Positions 57,600 to 64,000 of a stretch of 64,000 bases of DNA are shown piece after piece (the stretch's first letter is position 1; each line of letters opens with the position of its first letter). Made by a program: the position numbers and the translations under genes. The notes beneath the pieces are model-generated. The model saw only the letters and a list, made by a program, of their open reading frames with translations, was not told the DNA's origin and did not search any database. The stretch is from Liolophura sinensis (lineage: Eukaryota > Mollusca > Polyplacophora > Chitonida > Chitonidae), in the NCBI RefSeq assembly GCF_032854445.1, contig NC_088297.1:9324163-9388162 (forward strand), written 5' to 3'.

Positions 57600-60300
57600 T
57601 TGTTAAGAGGTTTATAACAGGAAAGCCAGGAAAATGTGCCCAATTTTTATTCTTGTGCATACCTTGTGCACTAGAATGCAATACTTGTGTGTAAATTTTA
57701 GCAGGTAGAAGTCTGGCTGAATTTGTAGCAGACGGATTGGCCTTCTTACACATTACAGATATCCAGCATATACACTGTTGTATGTATATTCAGCTGATCC
57801 GGCATTTTAGGAGGGATCTTGCAAACTAATGCGACTCGGTGGTGTGATTTTAAGGTAGTTGTTAGATTGAGTATTATATCTTGCATTGCCAGGTCTATCA
57901 GCTGAGTGGCACAGATAAATCATGTCTTTAGCTGCATTAGTTTGAAGAGTTTCCATCTTATGTCCCCAAAACGTACAGACATGTACCCTAATTCCTCCAC
58001 CTTTTCGCATATGAAAGAGCCACTCTGTGTGCAGTTTATGCACATGTTTACTTTGATTTTGGACACAAAACTACATTGGGTTAATTGGTCAGTTTAAGGG
58101 CTTCATCACAAAAAGTATAATTTTATCCATCTACACGCGAGTTATGCTTTCAGAATATGCTTGGATAAACACAAACATGCGAAAAGGTAGAAGAATGACA
58201 GTGACCTGTGCACATGTACATTCATGTTGACCCACTTATCACTTTGCCTGAAGCCATTGCTGTTTATACTGTAAATGTGTGTACATTCATTACGGTATCA
58301 AATGTACCGGAATGCTGTTACACATGATGATGTAGATACATGTGCATCAAACCCAAATTTCACTGCCTATTTGCACATTCTCACATTGTATAAGTTGTTA
58401 TGTTTTGTGGTTTTCATCTGCAGAGAAAAATCCCTGTGAAAATACTGTATAAGTCCCCCCCCCCCCATAAAGCAACCCAGAATTAGCTTGCCTAGCAAAC
58501 TATTTTTGTTTGAAGGAAAACATAACTATTTCATAATAATAGTCACTTTAAGTTTCCCGTTTGTGTGCGAAAAGGCTGTGAAATTTGAGTACATGTTCAT
58601 GAATGTTTTTGTTGTCATACTAACTGTATGTTTTATACAATGTGAAAAAAATTCATCCAGAGGAAAAGGTTTTGACTACCTGCCAGAGTGTTCGCACAGG
58701 ACATGTACGGGAAATTGTCATGTTACTGCACGGGAAAAGATTTACAGCTATTATTATCTATGAGATAGTGGATGGAAATATATTTGATGTTTTTGCGAAG
58801 ACTAAAATCCTGTGCAATTGGACTGTGTTGCAAACAAAGAGAAGTGTTCATAGTCGATCAGTACCAATGCACAAAACGACTGTAGACTATTAGCTACATG
58901 CATATAGCTATGTAGGTAACTTTACTTACAAATACTCCTTAATAAGAATAGTGTATTACATTTTTTATGAGTTTGGTGCATGTACATGTACTGATAAGTT
59001 ACTATTGTCTCTAGGGAGAAATGACAGCAACCAATTTATAGAAAGCCTTTGTGACCGTGTTATTGGTGGTGTGTCACACGTGAAGGGAGATAACTGAGGA
59101 TATCACCAGTCTGAATAGATTCTCTCCCTTGACTTTGCCATTGCCTGTACCATGGAGAATGTGTGTATCATATGCTCAGTGTCTCCACACACATTGTTGA
59201 TCTCTTTCAGTTTGTATGAGTATCTGTTTGGTCTGTGTTGAGACCACTTGAGGCTATTGCAGGAAGACACATTTGTGTTATCGTTATATAAACCAGTAAA
59301 TAATGCTGATTTATATGCATCACCTGTATTCGCATCTACACATACAGGTATGTAACATGCCGCTTTAGAAGTGTGCAACGTGGTTTTGATGTAGTCAAAG
59401 ATACAAGTGTACACGTAAGTTATACAGGGGTGGCTTCGGCTGGACGTACGTGGGTGAAAGTTTTACCTACATGTTGATGTAGGTGCATATTGACTAATAT
59501 ATTTGCTACATACTCAACTTAAACGAAAACTTAAAAACATGACACTATAGGCTGAAAAACAGTTTTTTCTATCTGGTGGTGCCTGCTGCATAATTTTGCG
59601 ATTTTTCCTTGCTATACACATGAAGGCTGAAAACGGCAAAGCTGGCATAAATCGCTGAGTTCATCGCGTCCTTCATCTTTAACACCGTGTAATTTATGCT
59701 GGGGGTGTGTTGCCTCTCAGCCAATGAGAATCCTTAAAACTGCCGGTTTGTTCGTGTAAACTCGGCACCTACGTCCAACATTTCTGGTTTTCCGATCATC
59801 AAGCGGAGAATGAACTGTACTGTTAACTACCTTCTGGGAAGAAGATTTCTACCGGAAATGTACGAACTGCACTTCGGCGGTTTCCAACGGCAATTCTCCT
59901 CCTAACACAGAAGACTTCAGGATAAGTTCTTAGGCAAAATGGAGTCGCCCACAGCGGATTTTGGCGCTGACTTGAGGTACATGTGAGAATTTTTTTTTTT
60001 TTTATGGCATGCACCTGCGAGGAAATGCATACTCTTTTCAGTGGTATTTGTTTGATATTTAAATTTTCTTCTGTAAGTCTTGACATGCTCTGCATTTAAA
60101 CTTGCCTCAGATCAGCACTGAGCCCTTGTTAGTATATGTAGGAGAACACTTAGCTTGATGTGTGAACCCATTACATATATTGTTCTTGTACAACCATGTA
60201 ATCAGTTACAGTGCTCTGGCTTAACACCTGAAGTGAAAGTACATGAGAACTGGTCAAATGTTCCCCCTTCCACATACATGTGTGTGTCATATATTTAATA
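57600..60300. other. Intronic spacer; possible promoter or first exon near 59.9 kb
   Basis: Mostly nothing recognised. At 59941-59978 an 'aaaATGG' start (MESPTADFGADL) follows a less AT-rich leader and precedes a donor-like 'gag|gtacat'. It would leave in phase 2 and so does not fit exon C3 directly. Weak evidence. Confidence 0.25.
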
Positions 60301-60304
60301 TATA

Positions 60305-60880
60305 CATGAAATTTTTATCTTTATGAATACCATCATTAGGCTTTGTTCAGCTTTACCAGACAAACTAGCGTACATGGTACTATGAACTGCTGGGCAGGTA
60401 CATGTATGTCTCTACTCGATTGAAGTGGGTTGACGCATATCGAGGACAGACACAACACTTTATCTTTATGAATACCATCATTAGGCTTTGTTCAGCTTTA
60501 CCAGGCAAACTAGCGTACATGGTACTATGAACTGCTGTGCAGGTACATGTATGTCTCTACTCGATTGAAGTGGGTTGACGCATATCGAGGACAGACACAT
60601 CACTTTATATTTATTAATACCATCATAATGCTTTGTTCAGCTTTACCAGACAAACTAGCGTACATGGCACTATGAACTGCTGGGCAGGTACATGTATGTC
60701 TCTACTCGATTGAAGTGGGTTGACGCATATCGAGGACAGACACAACACTTTATGTTTATGAATACCATCATTAGGCTTTGTTCAGCTTTACCAGGCAAAC
60801 TAGCGTACATGGTACTATGAACTGCTGGGCAGGTACATGTATGTCTCTACTCGATTGAAGTGGGTTGACATAAATCGTGT
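60305..60880 (+). repeat. About 145-bp tandem repeat, four units
   Basis: Units start with 'tatctttatgaataccatca' or variants at 60316, 60461, 60605 and 60751. They contain 'ttgttcagctttaccag', 'actagcgtacatgg' and 'ctactcgattgaagtgggtt'. Divergence is only a few bases per unit, so the amplification is recent. Confidence 0.95.
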
Positions 60881-62770
60881 ATATTACACATTCCTACATT
60901 AGGTAGAATTTCAAGCATGGTTATTTCTCATTTTTAGGAATGGGGAATTTTAACACTCAATTCACATTATAGCTCTCTTTTGGACCTGTTTTATGCATCT
61001 TCCTGTCAACAAGGTTGATGCTCACTTTAGGCTTTGTAATCACCCTTGCTTAACAGTATATATGAAAGTTAGAAACCTGTTCTATGGACAGCTAATGACA
61101 TCGCGACCCACATACTTTCGCCAGGGCAATTTCAGCCAATCATTGATCGTCCCTCGTGTGCATTTCCTTGTTTCAAAGCAAATGCACATACGTTTGGATC
61201 CAGTTTATTCCTTGACACAACATTATACAACACCAATAGGCAGTGCTATGAACGGTGATCGATATGCTTTTATTGAAAGGAATAGGCAGGGGAAAGCCAC
61301 TGTGCTATCAGGAAATATTGGTTATAGCGAAATGGCCGAACAGCCGATCAATGTAACCTATACTGTTGTTGTTTAACAACTGATTTCTATCGAACCTATT
61401 TTGCCTCAAAATGACCGTCGCCCTGATAACCCTGAACATGTCGATGTGCAGAGAGTAACTCTTTGTGTTAGCCCTTCTATGTCAGGTCTGAAATAAATTT
61501 ATTCATCGCATTTCCCATTACAGCCACATCCTATGTCGTTTTGAACTTTCAGTGTCAGTAACTGAGGTAGAATCTGATTGGACAATGAGTCATGCATATT
61601 TATAAAGGAAAAGTTCTGGGTTTTGAAGAGTTAATGTGGCTCAGTAAATCAAGGTAGATGATGTTGGGCATCTCTAGCCTGATTAAATGAAGATGGTCTT
61701 ATGAACCAATCACAAATTGTGCGAAGTTGTGTGTGACATAAGAGATAGATTTATTGGTGACCGTGTATTGACCAGTGAAGATTAGGTATCACTCAGTTAG
61801 GTATAAGTAGAGGTCAAAATGTTTGATATTTTGAGCTCTTCACAGTGATGACCTCGAGAAATCCGAGGTAATCCAATATGATTTAAAGGTGTGAAGATTT
61901 GATTCAGAAACATTGTAACACAACATGGAAATGTATAAATTGTAACAGTCATTTATGTGTCATTTATTTGTGATTTAGGGAGAGCTTACATGTATATTTG
62001 AATTGTGTGTTTGGTTTCATTTAATGAATGAATGGAATGAATGAATGAATGAAGGATATGGTTTAATGCAAGAGTCGCAATATTTCAGCCATATCGTGGC
62101 AAGCTGTATTAGCTGATAGAAACCAGTGTAACTGTATGTACATTGTAGCCATGTTCGTTATAATCCACAGGGTACAGGATTACATGCTTGTTGTGGAACA
62201 GACCATTTCATGTTACCGGTATTAATGTGGAAAGCTTGATAAAATCACAGGTTCTGTTAAAGACAACAGTGTGGAATAAAATTGCATTGCTGCTTTTAAA
62301 CTGATTCTTGTGGTCAACTGATCACTTATAGAGTAAAGGTGCACTCCATCTTCATGGGGTGGACAGGTGTGACATTCAACACAGTTGTTGAAAGTGTTGG
62401 CATGTACATTATAACATACATGTGGCTGATCCTGATATATTTACCTGTACATAATGAAGGAAAGCTCTATTTTGCATGTTTACAAGTCAGACCTGCATAT
62501 CATACATGTGTGTTGTAGGTTTCATTTTTCTCCAGATGTATTGTTTTTTGTTTCTGTAACACGATGGTACAATTTGATTTACATATCAAAAATGATAGCG
62601 CACCCCTCCTTCAGCAAAATACATCAGTCCTTTTTTTGGGAGCTTTGTTTAGGATAGTTCGTCATCATTTGGTTGATGAATGACAATGAATCACCAGAGA
62701 CATTGCTCTGTTTCACTGACGATACAACTCCTCTAGCTCAGCGGCATTGTCTTTCCTTTGTACTTTCCAG
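60881..62770. other. Spacer before exon C3, no gene assigned
   Basis: A plus-strand open frame at 60993-61376 ends SEMAEQPINVTYTVVV, which is protein-like but not recognised. A GAATG microsatellite lies at about 62025-62053. Nothing else seen. Confidence 0.35.
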
Positions 62771-63303
62771 CCGAAGGAAAGAGGAATTCATCCCAGATTT
62801 CTGAGTGTGGATGGCACACGGTGCATATAGCGACAGGAGATAAAGTGATCAAATGTACAGGAGCACCTCAGGAGAACAGTGTTATGCTTGCCATGTGTAA
62901 CGCTGATTTATTGGCACAAGCAAAGCACAGCGCCAGAGAGCGTCTTGTCCTGGAAGGAGAGGAATTACCGGGGAATTCCCGTGATCTTATTGCTGCCGCT
63001 GGCACCCTGGAATGCTGGCTTGACATAACCAAAGGAGAACAGAGGAAAATAGAGACAATTCCTCCTCAAGAGCTGGATGAGTATCTGGTGGAGTTCTTCT
63101 CTCTCTTGAAGAGAAGAGACGGACGTGATTTTGACCCAAGTGGCTTTGGCAAATACCGATCTGCGATGGACAACTTTCTAACAAGGAAGAAGTATCCTGT
63201 TTCCATCAGGCGCTCGGAACTTTTTCTCCGAAGTCAGATGATTTTCAAGGGGAGGGTGAAGGAACTTTCTGAAAGTTTGCGTTATGTATTGAAGCCTCCT
63301 TGA
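62771..63303 (+). CDS. Terminal exon C3: Crypton-type core-binding domain
   Basis: Acceptor 'tttgtactttccag'; phase-1 entry gives AEGKRNSSQISECGW and about 177 residues to the stop. The core is LIAAAGTLECWLDITKGEQ, IPPQELDEYLVEFFSLLKRR, DGRDFDPSGFGKYRSAMDNF and KYPVSIRRSELF...QMIFKGR. It is the clearest of the three core-binding copies (ELDEYLxEFF...DGxDFxP). It belongs with A2/B2 in the second gene copy. As in C1 and C2, the recombinase catalytic half is absent. No AATAAA was seen before the window end, and further alternative tails may lie beyond it. Confidence 0.78.
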
Positions 63304-64000
63304 AAAATTTTGGTATGTGTATTTTGTTCTTCAAACAAATTGTCCCACAGTTATGTATCAAGTAAAACTGCTTCAACGAACTTCACATGCTAGCGTACCA
63401 AACCTACGACAGCATTCAGCTATGCTTTAAAATCGGCACAGAACGTATATTTCATCAGTTATTTGCAACCATTTGCAAATTACTACACTGTCATGGCTGA
63501 TCTGGCTTTACTCTCTTTACTGTAAGTCTCTTATGATTCCTCAATGAGGAAATGTTTACTTGAGTTGAGTCCTAAAACTGTGTTGCTGAGTATCCTTAGT
63601 TCTTTTCCACTTCAATACTACCACCCCAAACCCTCCATATTTGCACAGCACAATGAGTTAATGTGTAACATAGTGTTTTAAAGTAGATTGTCATGAATAG
63701 AAGTCTATGGCATTCACCATGCTAAGACTATTATAATTTACGATTTGTAACAGCTGGATGGACTGCTTCTGCTTCCTTGTTATAGCTGGATATCATCCCT
63801 CTACCTGTAGACTCTTGTGCTTTAGAATAGGCACGACCATGTATTTCGCTGGTTTCTTGTGACCATTTTCCAACAATCACACTGTCATCGCTGCTCTGTG
63901 TTTACCCTCTATGCCGTAGTCTTATAATATTTATGTATTTCAAGTTTTTCATTCATACTGCACATGGTTATGCAACTTGAACTACTGTCCAGGAATTGGA
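63304..64000. other. 3' flank of exon C3
   Basis: Nothing recognised. Two loosely similar blocks ('accatttgcaaattactaca' near 63470 and 'ccattttccaacaatcacac' near 63865, each followed by 'ctgtcat') suggest an old roughly 390-bp duplication. Confidence 0.35.

Overview
This is an animal genomic window: intron-split genes with canonical GT/AG junctions, low coding density, many tRNA-derived SINEs, MITEs, hAT relics and minisatellites. The main SINE ends in (AAATA)n and carries a tail reading gaatattcttgagtacggcgtaaaacacc. That tail, together with the gene content, suggests a marine lophotrochozoan (mollusc, or possibly brachiopod). The taxon is an inference.

Layout. 1-13.9 kb: mostly repeats. 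A full-length, intronless UDP-glucuronosyltransferase (minus strand, 2637-4192) is broken by two frameshifts. Its 5' edge is amplified into a 78-bp minisatellite, which a TA-flanked MITE interrupts. Then come foldback elements, 21-bp arrays, and a SINE nested in a MITE. 13.9-41.3 kb: the first copy of an unrecognised plus-strand gene. It has a short head exon A1 (13998-14142), a Ser-rich exon B1 with a SUMO-type motif (15493-16122), a three-exon module ending in a BEN domain (27300-30411), and two further terminal exons, C1 and C2 (37204-37727, 40809-41296). C1 and C2 each encode what looks like the N-terminal core-binding domain of Crypton-type tyrosine recombinases. The introns hold two broken hAT transposons, a RecQ-like helicase fragment, and 25-bp and 59-bp minisatellites. 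41.3-54 kb: SINEs, two long foldback elements, and an intronless aminergic-like GPCR on the minus strand (46263-47384). 54-63.3 kb: the second copy of the head (A2, B2) and another Crypton-type terminal exon, C3. The 3' end of exon A2, with its splice donor, is amplified into a 50-bp minisatellite.

How the parts fit. All joints of the A/B/C gene are phase compatible. A ends in phase 1, B is a symmetric phase 1-1 exon (630 and 702 nt), and BEN1, C1, C2 and C3 all have phase-1 acceptors. The locus therefore reads as a transcription-factor-like gene pair in which one constant head can be joined to different DNA-binding tails, either BEN or Crypton-derived. This is the most interesting system in the window. 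It is inferred from sequence only and needs RNA evidence.
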